Part shown: one piece after another, positions 32,840 to 41,366 of the stretch
Position numbering within the stretch: the stretch's first letter is position 1
Layout: every line of letters begins with the position of its first letter
Assembly (NCBI RefSeq): GCF_030845995.1
Contig: NZ_CP132719.1
Location: 1,798,001 to 1,862,000 of the forward strand
Direction: 5' to 3'
DNA from: Geothrix sp. 21YS21S-4
GTDB taxonomy: Bacteria; Acidobacteriota; Holophagae; Holophagales; Holophagaceae
Length of the DNA: 64,000 nucleotides
Program-made: the position numbers and the translations under genes
The notes under the pieces: model-generated
Told to the model about the DNA's origin: nothing
Databases searched by the model: none
What the model saw: only the letters and a program-made list of their open reading frames with translations

Positions 32840-33313
32840 TTGACCCCGACTCCGTCCATCGATTCCGTGCTCGTCCTCTGCGAGGGGAACCACTGCCGCG
32901 CTCCCATGGCCGAAGCCCTCCTCGGGGCGGCCGTGAAGCCGGCGGTGCGGGTGGAATCGGCGGGGCTGAAGGCCCTGGTGGACTGCCCTCCCGATCCCGA
33001 GGCCGAGCGCCTGATGAAGGAAGCCGGCTGCGACATCTCGGGCCACCGGGGGCGGCAGTTCACCGTGGAGATGGCCCATCGCGCGGACCTGATCCTCGTG
33101 ATGGACGCGCTCCAGAAGGAATGGTGCACCGCCCTGGCTCCCGGCGCCCGAGGTCGGATCTTTCTCTTGGGACATTGGCTGTCCACACCTCCCCGCGACA
33201 TCCTCGACCCGTTCGGCCAGGGTCCGTCGGTCTTCCGACAGGTCTTCGAGGACATCCATCAATCCGTGGCGGCCTGGGTGCCGCATCTCCTTTCCGAACG
33301 AAGGTCTGCATGA
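32840..33313 (+). CDS. wzb: Low-molecular-weight protein tyrosine phosphatase Wzb
   Basis: 157 residues; the start appears to be TTG, with no ATG before the active site, so the exact N-terminus is uncertain. The P-loop VLCEGNHCRAPMAEAL has the CX5R motif (Cys nucleophile, Arg), and DPF at ILDPFGQG holds the general-acid Asp. It dephosphorylates the Wzc tyrosine cluster, cycling polymer export. The stop overlaps the wzc ATG. Confidence 0.9.
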   Translation: MTPTPSIDSVLVLCEGNHCRAPMAEALLGAAVKPAVRVESAGLKALVDCPPDPEAERLMKEAGCDISGHRGRQFTVEMAHRADLILVMDALQKEWCTALAPGARGRIFLLGHWLSTPPRDILDPFGQGPSVFRQVFEDIHQSVAAWVPHLLSERRSA

Positions 33314-35601
33314 CATCCTCGCTCCCCTCCGGGCTGCGGCCCGTTCCTCTCGGCTCCACGGGGGCCTTTTCCCGCTTGATGAGAACCGTCGACGAGGCCC
33401 GCGAAGTCGACCTCCGCGAATGGCTGCTCAACCTGTGGTCCGGACGCTACCTGATTCTAGGGAGCATCCTGGTCTTCCTCGCCCTGGGGGGCCTGTACAT
33501 CTGGCGGAGCACGCCCATCTACCAGGCCGAGGCGCTGCTCCAGATCGAGCCGCCGAAGGTCCTGCGGGATTCGGACGCGGCCTTCGCCCGGATGGAAAAC
33601 CTGTTCTCGGCACCCTCCGATGCCACCACCGAGATCGAGATCATCGGCAGCAACATGGTGCTCGGCCATACCGTGGAGGCCCTGAACCTCGACGTCGTGG
33701 CCAAGCCGGTGTTCTTCCCCGTCATCGGGGAGACCCTGGCCCGGGGCAAGGCCCACGCGCCCCGCATCGACGTGGCGGCTTTCGACGTCCCCGACAGCCT
33801 GCGGGGGCTGGAGTTCCACCTGATCGCCCTGCCCAACGGCACCTTCGAATGGAAGTCCCCGGAAGATCCGCCTTCCTACGTGAAGCCCGGCGTCGCCTAT
33901 CCCCAGGACGCGGTTCTCGCCGTGGGCCGGCCCGGCGACGCCCTCAGCGCCACCTATGGGGGGGAGGCCCTCAAGCTCCAGGTGCGGGCTCTCGCCGGCC
34001 CCTCCGGCCAGAAATTCACCCTCGTCCGGCGTCCCCTGCTGAGCGCCATCACCGACATGCGGAACGATCTGGAGGCCGCGGAAAAGGGCGTCACCCAGAC
34101 GAACAAGTCCACCAACCTCCTGGCCCTCGCCTTCCGCCACACCAACCCCTCCAGGGCCGCGGAGATCCTGAACGAGATCATGAAGCAGTACATCCGCCAG
34201 AACGATTCCCGCAAGGGCGAGGAAGTGGGCCGTACCCTGGCCCTTCTGCAGCAGCAGCTTCCGGAGGTGCACGCCCGGGTGGAGCAGGCCGAGACCCGCC
34301 TGAACCGCTTCCGGACCCAGACGGGCGCGGTGGACGTCCCGCGGGAAGCCGACCTCGCCCTCCAGCAGAGTTCGAGCCTCGCGAGCCAGATCACCGCCCT
34401 CAAGCAGAAGAAGGAGGAACTGCGGCGCACTTACCAGGAAGGTTCGGACGTGGTCGCGACCCTCAACGCCCAGATCGCCAAGCTGCAGAACGAATCCGCG
34501 GCGGTCAGCCAGAAGGTGCGGACCCTTCCCGCCACCCAGCAGGAACTGGTGCGCCTCTCCCGCGACGTCCAGGTCAACACGGAGCTGTACACGGCGCTGC
34601 TGAACAACATCCAGCAGCTCCAGGTCACCCGCACCGGCGAGGGGAACAACACCCGCGTGGTGGACTTCGCCATGGCGGGCCTCAAGCCCGTCAAGCCCAA
34701 GAAGGAGATGCTGCTGGCCGTCTTCTTCGTCCTGGGAACCTTCGTGGGCATCTCCCTCCTCCTCGGGAGGCGGGCCCTCCAGCGCGGGGTCGAGGACCAC
34801 CGGATCATCGAGGCCAAGCTGGGCCTGCCGGTGTTCGTCACCATTCCCCACAGCAAGCCCCAGGAAGCCCAGGATCGCGCCATCGCCCAGGGCCAGCCGG
34901 GGAACCACCTCCTGGCTCTGCGGGAACCCGACGACGTGGCTACCGAAAGCCTTCGCAGCCTGCGGACGATGCTGAGCTTCACGATGGCCTCCACGGCCAG
35001 CCGCACGATCATGCTCACCGGGCCTTCTCCCAAGATCGGAAAATCCTTCATCACCAGCAATTTCTCAGCCGTCCTCGCCCAGGCGGGCGCCCGGGTGCTG
35101 GTGGTGGACGCGGACATGCGGCGCGGCAACCTGCACAAGTACTTCGGCCTCCAGGACCGCCTCGGCGGGCTGTCCGAAGTCATCGCGGGACTGGTGCCCT
35201 GGAAGTCCGCGGCCCATCCCACGGAGATCCCCGGGCTGCACGTGATGAGCACCGGCGAGCTGCCCAAGAATCCCTCCGAGCTGCTGATGTCCCCTGGCTT
35301 TTCCGCCTTCGTGGCGGAGGCCTCCACGGAGTACGACTACGTGGTGATCGACGCTCCGCCCGTCCTGCCCGTCACCGACGCCACGGTCATCGGGTCGAAG
35401 GTGGGGACCGTCCTGCTGGTGGCGAAGTTCGGCCAGCACAGCCTGGACGAGCTGCGCGCCTGCCAGAACCGCCTGGAAGCCAGCGGAATCCCCTTGAAGG
35501 GCTGCGTGTTCAACGACCTCCTGCCCCTGGGCCTCGGCCGCTACGAGGACAACTACCGCTACGCCTACCACTACAAGTACAGCCGGGCCGACAACGCGTA
35601 G
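33310..35601 (+). CDS. wzc: Polysaccharide co-polymerase / tyrosine autokinase Wzc
   Basis: 763 residues. Wzz domain at the N-terminus with first membrane helix (YLILGSILVFLALGGLYIW, about 50-70), a long periplasmic coiled-coil region (LPEVHARVEQAETRLNRF; ALKQKKEELRRTYQEG) and second helix (MLLAVFFVLGTFVGISLLLG, about 475-495). Cytoplasmic BY-kinase: Walker A GPSPKIGKSF (about 571-580), Walker A' VLVVDADMRRGN and Walker B YVVIDAPPVLPVTDA. The C-terminal tail YEDNYRYAYHYKY has six tyrosines, the autophosphorylation cluster. It controls chain length and export with Wza and Wzb. ATG overlaps the wzb stop. Confidence 0.94.
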   Translation: MTSSLPSGLRPVPLGSTGAFSRLMRTVDEAREVDLREWLLNLWSGRYLILGSILVFLALGGLYIWRSTPIYQAEALLQIEPPKVLRDSDAAFARMENLFSAPSDATTEIEIIGSNMVLGHTVEALNLDVVAKPVFFPVIGETLARGKAHAPRIDVAAFDVPDSLRGLEFHLIALPNGTFEWKSPEDPPSYVKPGVAYPQDAVLAVGRPGDALSATYGGEALKLQVRALAGPSGQKFTLVRRPLLSAITDMRNDLEAAEKGVTQTNKSTNLLALAFRHTNPSRAAEILNEIMKQYIRQNDSRKGEEVGRTLALLQQQLPEVHARVEQAETRLNRFRTQTGAVDVPREADLALQQSSSLASQITALKQKKEELRRTYQEGSDVVATLNAQIAKLQNESAAVSQKVRTLPATQQELVRLSRDVQVNTELYTALLNNIQQLQVTRTGEGNNTRVVDFAMAGLKPVKPKKEMLLAVFFVLGTFVGISLLLGRRALQRGVEDHRIIEAKLGLPVFVTIPHSKPQEAQDRAIAQGQPGNHLLALREPDDVATESLRSLRTMLSFTMASTASRTIMLTGPSPKIGKSFITSNFSAVLAQAGARVLVVDADMRRGNLHKYFGLQDRLGGLSEVIAGLVPWKSAAHPTEIPGLHVMSTGELPKNPSELLMSPGFSAFVAEASTEYDYVVIDAPPVLPVTDATVIGSKVGTVLLVAKFGQHSLDELRACQNRLEASGIPLKGCVFNDLLPLGLGRYEDNYRYAYHYKYSRADNA

Positions 35602-35611
35602 GAAAGGATTC

Positions 35612-36826
35612 ATGGAGATCCTCTACGTCTCGCGGCTCTGCTCGGAATCGCGCCTCGCCCGCCTCATGGCGGAACAGCCGGTCAAGCCCCCCCTCCAGGA
35701 GCAGAAATTCCACGGCCTCCTGGCGCGGGGGCTCGCCGCCTTCGCCACCGGCGTCACCGCCCTGTCCCTCCTTCCACCGCCGCCGGGAAAGGCCGGCCCC
35801 CGCACGGAGGCCGAGACGGAAGAAGGGATCGCGTACCACTACCTGGCGCTGCGGCCCGTGCCTTTTCTCTCCCACGCGCTGGTCTTCGCGTGGAGTTTCC
35901 TCTTCTGCTTCCGGTGGTGCCTGGCCCGCCACGATCGCCCCCGCTTCGTGGTGTGCGACATCCTGGACCTCTCCATCTCCGCGGGCGCCCGACTCGCGTC
36001 GAAACTGGCGGGCGTTCCCGCCGTGGCGATCGTCACCGACATTCCCGACATCCTGCACGACTACATCGGCGGGGCGTCCTCCCCCCTCGGCCGGGCGGTG
36101 GTGGGCGCCTACCGGAGCCTCTCGACGTTCCTGATGCACCGCTACGACGCCTACGTCCTTCTGACCGAAGCCATGGATCCTCTGGTCAATCCCCGGCGGA
36201 AGCCCCACCTGGTGATGGAGGGAATGGTCGATCCGGGCATGGAGCAGGTGGCCAACACCCTGGACGGCAAGTTCCCCGAGCGGGTCGTCCTCTACGCCGG
36301 CGCCCTCTACGCCAAGTACGGCGTGGGCGCGCTGCTGGACGCCTTCCTGCGCGTCCCCCTCGGGGACGTGCGCCTGTGGCTGTACGGGTCCGGCGAACTG
36401 GAAGGGCGGATCGGCGACTGCGCGGCCCGGGATCCGCGCATCAGGTACTGGGGGGTGCAGCCCAACCGCGAGGTGGTGGCCGCGGAGGTCCGCGCCACGC
36501 TGCTGGTCAATCCCCGTCCCTCCCGCGAAGCGTTCACGCGGTTCTCCTTCCCCTCCAAGAACATGGAGTACATGGCCTCGGGCACGCCGGTCCTGGCTAC
36601 GCCCCTGCCCGGGATGCCGCCGGAATACCTGGATCACGTCTACACCTTCCAGGACGAGTCCGTCGCCGGAATGGCGGAGGCCCTGACCCGGCTGCTCAAC
36701 CGGCCCCGGGAGGAACTCCATCGCCGCGGCCAGGGCGCCAAAGCCTTCGTTCTGGAGCGGAAGAGCAACGTCACCCAGGCGGGGCGGATCCACGCATTCC
36801 TGGAGGCGATGGCGCCGCCGGCCTGA
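35612..36826 (+). CDS. Glycosyltransferase, GT4-like
   Basis: 404 residues. GT-B fold: N-terminal half with LSISAGARLASKLAGVPAVAIVTDIPDIL; C-terminal half with VVLYAGALYAKYGVGALLDAFLRVP, VRLWLYGSGELEGRI, RYWGVQPNREVVAAE and the donor-site segment PSREAFTRFSFPSKNMEYMASGTPVLATPLPGMP. No membrane anchor apart from a hydrophobic stretch near 90-105 (LVFAWSFLFCFRWC). Donor and acceptor sugars unknown. It lies 10 bases after wzc and is the last rightward gene before a repeat element. Confidence 0.85.
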   Translation: MEILYVSRLCSESRLARLMAEQPVKPPLQEQKFHGLLARGLAAFATGVTALSLLPPPPGKAGPRTEAETEEGIAYHYLALRPVPFLSHALVFAWSFLFCFRWCLARHDRPRFVVCDILDLSISAGARLASKLAGVPAVAIVTDIPDILHDYIGGASSPLGRAVVGAYRSLSTFLMHRYDAYVLLTEAMDPLVNPRRKPHLVMEGMVDPGMEQVANTLDGKFPERVVLYAGALYAKYGVGALLDAFLRVPLGDVRLWLYGSGELEGRIGDCAARDPRIRYWGVQPNREVVAAEVRATLLVNPRPSREAFTRFSFPSKNMEYMASGTPVLATPLPGMPPEYLDHVYTFQDESVAGMAEALTRLLNRPREELHRRGQGAKAFVLERKSNVTQAGRIHAFLEAMAPPA

Positions 36827-36842
36827 TTCCAAGGAGCGTCCA

Positions 36843-36945
36843 AAATCCCAGCCAAGACACCAAGGCCGCTAAGAACAAACCAGGCAGCGGACGGGGTTCT
36901 TCTTGGTGTCTTCGTGCCTTGGTGGTGATCCAGCTCTTTTCTCCG
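36843..36945. repeat. Dispersed palindromic element, copy 3
   Basis: Imperfect palindrome: left arm GCCAAGACACCAAGGCCGCTAAGAA (from 36851), right arm TTCTTCTTGGTGTCTTCGTGCCTTGGTGGTG (36897-36927), followed by ATCCAGCTCTTTTC, the same boundary as in the other copies. It occupies the gap between two convergent glycosyltransferase genes and could act as a transcription terminator for both. Confidence 0.75.
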
Positions 36946-36947
36946 AA

Positions 36948-37976
36948 TCAGCCGAGGTTCCACTGCTGGAAGTAGCGGTAGAGGGCCTCCGGCCAGTCGG
37001 GCAGCTCCTCCACGAGGATGTGGGGATGGGCGGGAATCCGGTAGCCGGACATGCCGAGGGGCGTGGAGATGAATGGCACGGCGGCCTTCAGCAGGTCGGC
37101 GACCTTCAGCTTGATCCCGCAGCCGTGGATGTCGGGGACGCAGAACAGGCCGTCGCCGTCGAATGGCAGGCCGTCGCCGGGAAACCGCCCGTGGCCGTGG
37201 ATGCCCCGGTCCGGAGCGTCGTAGCTCTCGGAGCCCCGGCCAAACAAGTGGAATTCCGCCGCGGGCACCCGCGCTCGGAGAGCCGGCACGACCTGGCGGC
37301 AGGTCATCTCCAATCCCACCGCGGTGTGGGAAGCGCCTGCGCTGCCCAGGAAGACCAGCCGTGGAGCCGATGGAGGACGGATCACGGGGGAAGCCTCCAG
37401 ATCCGGCGCCACCACCGGCCAGCACTCGCCGCGCATCAGCGGAAACAGGAGCTTCGCGAAGGCCAGTTCCTCTTCGGTGATGAGGATCAGTGTCGCCCGC
37501 TTGTCCCTGAGCACCTCTCCCTCCAGCGGGGAGTGAAGGCGCATGTTGACGTCGTGGCGGAAGCTGCTGGGGGGCCGCGTCAGCAGTTGCCGCGCCCGCG
37601 CCAGGCTGAAGAAGTTGTGGGACCGGACGCGGATCCGCGCCTGGGGGAAGAGGCGCCGGAGGGCGGGATAGAAGAAGATCTCGCCCGCGAAGATGTCGTC
37701 GAAACCCCCATCGATGCCCGCGAGGCAGGCTTTCATCGCCTCGACGGAGACTTCGTAGGGGGCCCTTCCCCGCAGGATGTTCCAGGCCTTTTCCCGCGCC
37801 GTGGGCATTCCCAAGGTCCGCACCGGCCCGGCCGCGGACGTCGGCGCATGGGTCCGGCACACCACGACGTCCTCGGGCCCCGGCGCGAGCCGCGCGGCAT
37901 CGGCGGTGGCGGCGATGCTGTAGCCGTCGGACAGGCCCAGCTCGCAGGGGAAGATCAGCAGCCGCCGTGTCGCCAT
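36948..37976 (-). CDS. Glycosyltransferase, GT-B type
   Basis: 342 residues starting MATRRLLIFPCELGLSDGYSIA. Rossmann-like segments: IRVRSHNFFSLARARQLL, ATLILITEEELAF, PRLVFLGSAGASHTAVGLEMT, FHLFGRGSES and VPDIHGCGIKLKVADLLKAAVPFISTPLGMSGY; the last resembles the nucleotide-sugar binding region of family 4 enzymes (GxxxKxxExxxxGxPxxxT). Specificity unknown. It is the distal gene of the leftward cluster that begins with capF. Confidence 0.75.
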   Translation of the reverse strand: MATRRLLIFPCELGLSDGYSIAATADAARLAPGPEDVVVCRTHAPTSAAGPVRTLGMPTAREKAWNILRGRAPYEVSVEAMKACLAGIDGGFDDIFAGEIFFYPALRRLFPQARIRVRSHNFFSLARARQLLTRPPSSFRHDVNMRLHSPLEGEVLRDKRATLILITEEELAFAKLLFPLMRGECWPVVAPDLEASPVIRPPSAPRLVFLGSAGASHTAVGLEMTCRQVVPALRARVPAAEFHLFGRGSESYDAPDRGIHGHGRFPGDGLPFDGDGLFCVPDIHGCGIKLKVADLLKAAVPFISTPLGMSGYRIPAHPHILVEELPDWPEALYRYFQQWNLG

Positions 37977-37992
37977 GTCGCCTCGCGGAAAG

Positions 37993-38697
37993 TCATTCGG
38001 GGACCCGGGTCAGGTGCGGCTCCAGGTCCTCCCGGCAGGAGGCGAGGAACCGCTCGATGTCCTGGAACAGGGGCGCGTGGATCCGCAGCCAGTCCTCGTC
38101 CCGGTCCCACCAGCGGAGTTTCAGAAGATGCTCGATGGTGGCGTCGTCGAACCGCTGGCCGATCTTGCGGGCGGGCACGCCGGCGTAGATCGCATAGGGC
38201 TCCACGTCGGACCGCACCAGGGAACCCGCCGCGAGGATGGCCCCGTCGCCCACCGTCACGCCTTCGAGCAGCTTCACGCCGTGGCTGATCAGGACGTCGT
38301 TGCCGATGACGACGCAGTACCGATCCTCCGGGTCCGCGAAGGCGTACTCGTCGAACAGCTGGGTCGGGGTGTAGGTGAAGCCCGCCTGCTTCTGCAGCGA
38401 ATAGAAGGCCGGATGGGTGGACACGAACGCGGCGGTGGGGTGCCGCCCCAGGATGGTGGCGACCTCGGCGCTGATCGAGCAGTAGCGCCCGATGGATCCG
38501 GAGATCCGGCAGCGCTCCCCCAGATAGGATCCGTAGCCCAGCCGGCCATCGAAGGTGGTCCCGTCCAGGATCGTGTTTCCGCCTTCCAGCTCGCTGTGGA
38601 ACCCGATGTGGCAGTGCTTCCCGATGCGGATGCCGCGCCGCCGCGCCAGGAGGGAGAACTTTCCCCACTTCACCAGCTTCTTGAGGACGCCCAGCAT
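37993..38697 (-). CDS. Hexapeptide-repeat O-acetyltransferase (CatB/VatD-like)
   Basis: 234 residues. Left-handed beta-helix repeats: IRIGKHCHIGFHSELEGG, YGSYLGERCRISGSIGRYCSISAEV, ISHGVKLLEGVTVGDGAILAAGSLV and VEPYAIYAGVPARKIG, with the loop containing THPAFYS. It would acetylate a sugar hydroxyl (or amino) group of the repeat unit from acetyl-CoA. The C-terminal helix RFDDATIEHLLKLRWWDRDEDWL is typical of this branch. Confidence 0.88.
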   Translation of the reverse strand: MLGVLKKLVKWGKFSLLARRRGIRIGKHCHIGFHSELEGGNTILDGTTFDGRLGYGSYLGERCRISGSIGRYCSISAEVATILGRHPTAAFVSTHPAFYSLQKQAGFTYTPTQLFDEYAFADPEDRYCVVIGNDVLISHGVKLLEGVTVGDGAILAAGSLVRSDVEPYAIYAGVPARKIGQRFDDATIEHLLKLRWWDRDEDWLRIHAPLFQDIERFLASCREDLEPHLTRVPE

Positions 38698-38701
38698 CGG
38701 A

Positions 38702-39856
38702 TCACCCCTTTCCCACGAGCTTGGCCCGGACCCGCCGCGCCGCCGCGCGCAGGGAATAGCGGAGAAGGGCCTTGTAGGACACGTTCCGGACGTCGTACTT
38801 CACGACGGCGTCCTCCACGGGCGACGGAACCGCGGGCGCCGCTGTCTTCGTGTCGTACAGGCGGATCGCTCCGCCGGGCAGGCCGTGGAGGACGTTCGCC
38901 TCGTGCGGCCGGAAGGCGAAGTCGAAGGACCTCACCAGCCGATAAGGCGCGGCCTCCAGGGTCAGCCAGTAGCGCGCACCGCCGCGGTTCCCCTTGATTC
39001 CGTAGAGGTCCACGCAGAGGTCATCGGCGTCGATGTCCAAAGCGCGGGCGAGGGCCTTCGACTCGAAGAACGCGTCGTACACCGCCCGCGACTCGTCGAG
39101 CCGGGGAAACCGGTAAGTCCTCGCGCCCTCCTGCAGGGGGATCTGATAGCCGTTCTCCTGCCCAGCGTTGTGCTGGCCCTTGTCGCTGAAGTTGGTGGAC
39201 AGCCCCGTGCGGGGATACACGAAGAAGCGCCCCGTCTCGATGCAGTAGCGGATGTGGTACTTCAGCCAGGAGTGCGCGGACCACTGCGTCACGTTGGGGG
39301 GAATCGCGGGATCCGGGCGGAAGTCGTCGGCGTGGCGGCCGTACCACGCGCGGAAAGGGGCCCATGTGTCCCGGGACCACACCTGCCCCCAGGAGCACGC
39401 GTACTGCATGAAGTGGGCGTCGCAGCCCTCGTCCAGGGGCAGGAAGGGGCGGTCGCAGGCCACGTTCCACAGGTGGGTGTAGAGGGCGATCCCGGCGATG
39501 CGGTCGTCGCCGCGGTAGAACTCCACCGCCTGCGCGGCGAACCGGTAGAGCTGGGGGGAGACGTACAGGTCGTCCTCCAGGACGACGAGGTGCTCGTACT
39601 CCTCCGTCAGATCACCGCAGGCCAGGATGTGCCGCTTGAGCCCCTGTCGCTCGGGAAAGGTGCGCACCCGCTTGTCGCCGTGCGGCCAGACGAAGTCCTC
39701 CGCCACGCGCTCCGTGGCCGCGTCTCCGGAGCGATCAAGGCTGATCACCAGCGGAACCCGCTGGCCGTCGAAGGCCACCCGGGTGAGGGAATCCAGCACC
39801 CGGGACAGGGAGTGGGGGCGATCGTAGCCGACGACGACGATGGCCAGATCCGTCAT
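38702..39856 (-). CDS. Glycosyltransferase, GT-A fold (family 2-like)
   Basis: 384 residues from ATG at 39856, chosen because MTDLAIVVVGYDRPHSLSRVLDSL is a typical GT-A N-terminus; an ATG 13 codons earlier would overlap wzy by 17 bases. The DxD-like motif is VVLEDDLYVSPQ, and LDRSGD lies in the nucleotide region. ACSWGQVWSRDTW and GLSTNFSDKGQHN resemble polysaccharide-cluster GT-A enzymes of the 'glycosyltransferase, sugar-chain' type. The C-terminal 100 residues are a separate beta-rich region. Specificity unknown. Confidence 0.82.
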   Translation of the reverse strand: MTDLAIVVVGYDRPHSLSRVLDSLTRVAFDGQRVPLVISLDRSGDAATERVAEDFVWPHGDKRVRTFPERQGLKRHILACGDLTEEYEHLVVLEDDLYVSPQLYRFAAQAVEFYRGDDRIAGIALYTHLWNVACDRPFLPLDEGCDAHFMQYACSWGQVWSRDTWAPFRAWYGRHADDFRPDPAIPPNVTQWSAHSWLKYHIRYCIETGRFFVYPRTGLSTNFSDKGQHNAGQENGYQIPLQEGARTYRFPRLDESRAVYDAFFESKALARALDIDADDLCVDLYGIKGNRGGARYWLTLEAAPYRLVRSFDFAFRPHEANVLHGLPGGAIRLYDTKTAAPAVPSPVEDAVVKYDVRNVSYKALLRYSLRAAARRVRAKLVGKG

Positions 39857-39878
39857 GGGGGAGGCGCTCCTCGGAAAG

Positions 39879-41366
39879 TCAGTGGATTCGGGCATCCGCG
39901 GGTTCCGTGCCGGCCCGGCTGGCGAAGAAGGCGTACCAGATCAGGGACCAGATCACGTTGAAGTACCAGCGGTTGGCGGTCATATGGTCGCCCAGCGAAT
40001 TGATGAGCATCACCGTGGTCACTCCCGCGCCCGCCAGGGCGAGGGCGAACCGCGCGGGATCCCCGCCCGGCGGGCGGAAGGTGATGAAGGAGAGCAGCAG
40101 GCCGGAGGGATAGAACAGGTAGACGAGGCCGCACACCACGCCGAAGGCGATGGCGTAGGTCAGGTAGTCGTTGTGGGGGTAGATGCCCAGCGGCTCCACG
40201 TACAGCGCCCAGCCCACGCCGCTGGGATTCTCCATCAGGTAGTTGAAGGACTTCTTCCAGCGCCAGGCCCGATCGCCCGTGGAGGAGCCCGAGTGCCCCA
40301 CCCGCAGCTCGTAGCGGTTGACCGCATACCGCTGCACGCCCTCCGGCAGGATGGTCCAGGTGGCGAGGGCCAAGCCGGCGCCGATGAACAGGAGGAGGAG
40401 GTAGCGCTTGATGGAGAAGTGCCGCTTCCCCAGGAACAGGATGAGTCCCAGGCCCGCGAGTCCCGCCAGGGTGCTGCCGACGCTTCCGGTCACCAGCAGG
40501 AAGTAGGCCGCCACCAACAGACAGGCCGTCGCCATCAGCCGCGTCATCCGCTGCACGGGAGAGATGGCCACTGCGAACGACGCGCAGATCAGGGCGGCGA
40601 GGATGATCCCCGACTGGGTCCGGATCATCTGGATGTCGATCTTCCCCAGGCGGAACGTGGAGACGTTCACCAGGTTCTCGCGCAGGGCGTTGGCGTCGAA
40701 GATGGGCCGCCCCAGGAACCGCGCCGCCAGGAACATCAGAAGCGTGGGCAGGATCAGGCCGTAGATCAGGCCCTTCAGCAGCAGGTCCGGATCCTGGCTG
40801 CGCCGCAGGCGGGAGAAGATCAGCGGGATGAGCAGGAACGGGCCCAGCAGGTAGTTCGTGATGGAGACGAACTGCGAGGACATGATCTCCATGGAGGCCC
40901 CGCCGGACCAGGTGATGAGGTAGGGCCGCGGCCGGGAGACGTCCGTCGTGTGGATGCTGGGAATGCTGAGGTCGGCCCACAGGGACGCGACGACGCTGAC
41001 CACCATCGACAGCATCACGATGAAGAAGGCCATCTGCGCGAGCCGGGGCAATCCCCGCCACGCCTCGCTGCGCGCCAGCAGCCCGAAGACGCCTGCGGCG
41101 TAGAGGTTGAGCGCGATGGACGTGGTGGTGTTGGCGGGATTGGCCGCCAGGATGGCGACGAACACCACCCAGCTGAAGGGCTTGTTGAGCCAGAGGAAGG
41201 TTCCCGCCAGCCCCACGGCCAGGCCCAGGGCCGCCATCCGGTAGGGATCGCCCACCGCGAGGGCCACGGCGTTCACCCCCATCCCCAGGAGGAAGGGCAG
41301 CCAGAGGGAGGGCGCGGAAGCCTCCAATGTGGCGGGGGATTCGAGGGCGGCATTGAGGGAGTTCAT
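39879..41366 (-). CDS. wzy: O-antigen ligase/polymerase-type membrane protein (Wzy candidate)
   Basis: 495 residues with about 12 hydrophobic segments from LWLPFLLGMGVNAVALAVG to FNVIWSLIWYAFFASRAG. A large periplasmic loop (about 360-420) holds RYAVNRYELRVGHSGSSTGDRAWRWKKSFNYLMENPSGVGW and PHNDYLTYAIAFG, the O-antigen ligase family pattern (R...W...P..G.G...HN..L). In a locus with Wzx and Wzc it most likely polymerises the repeat units. The ATG overlaps the flippase stop. Confidence 0.85.
   Translation of the reverse strand: MNSLNAALESPATLEASAPSLWLPFLLGMGVNAVALAVGDPYRMAALGLAVGLAGTFLWLNKPFSWVVFVAILAANPANTTTSIALNLYAAGVFGLLARSEAWRGLPRLAQMAFFIVMLSMVVSVVASLWADLSIPSIHTTDVSRPRPYLITWSGGASMEIMSSQFVSITNYLLGPFLLIPLIFSRLRRSQDPDLLLKGLIYGLILPTLLMFLAARFLGRPIFDANALRENLVNVSTFRLGKIDIQMIRTQSGIILAALICASFAVAISPVQRMTRLMATACLLVAAYFLLVTGSVGSTLAGLAGLGLILFLGKRHFSIKRYLLLLFIGAGLALATWTILPEGVQRYAVNRYELRVGHSGSSTGDRAWRWKKSFNYLMENPSGVGWALYVEPLGIYPHNDYLTYAIAFGVVCGLVYLFYPSGLLLSFITFRPPGGDPARFALALAGAGVTTVMLINSLGDHMTANRWYFNVIWSLIWYAFFASRAGTEPADARIH

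Noticed and set aside
39857-39895. Thirteen-codon longer start for the GT-A glycosyltransferase
   Set aside because: It would overlap wzy by 17 bases and adds a non-conserved peptide before the usual GT-A opening; kept only as an alternative.
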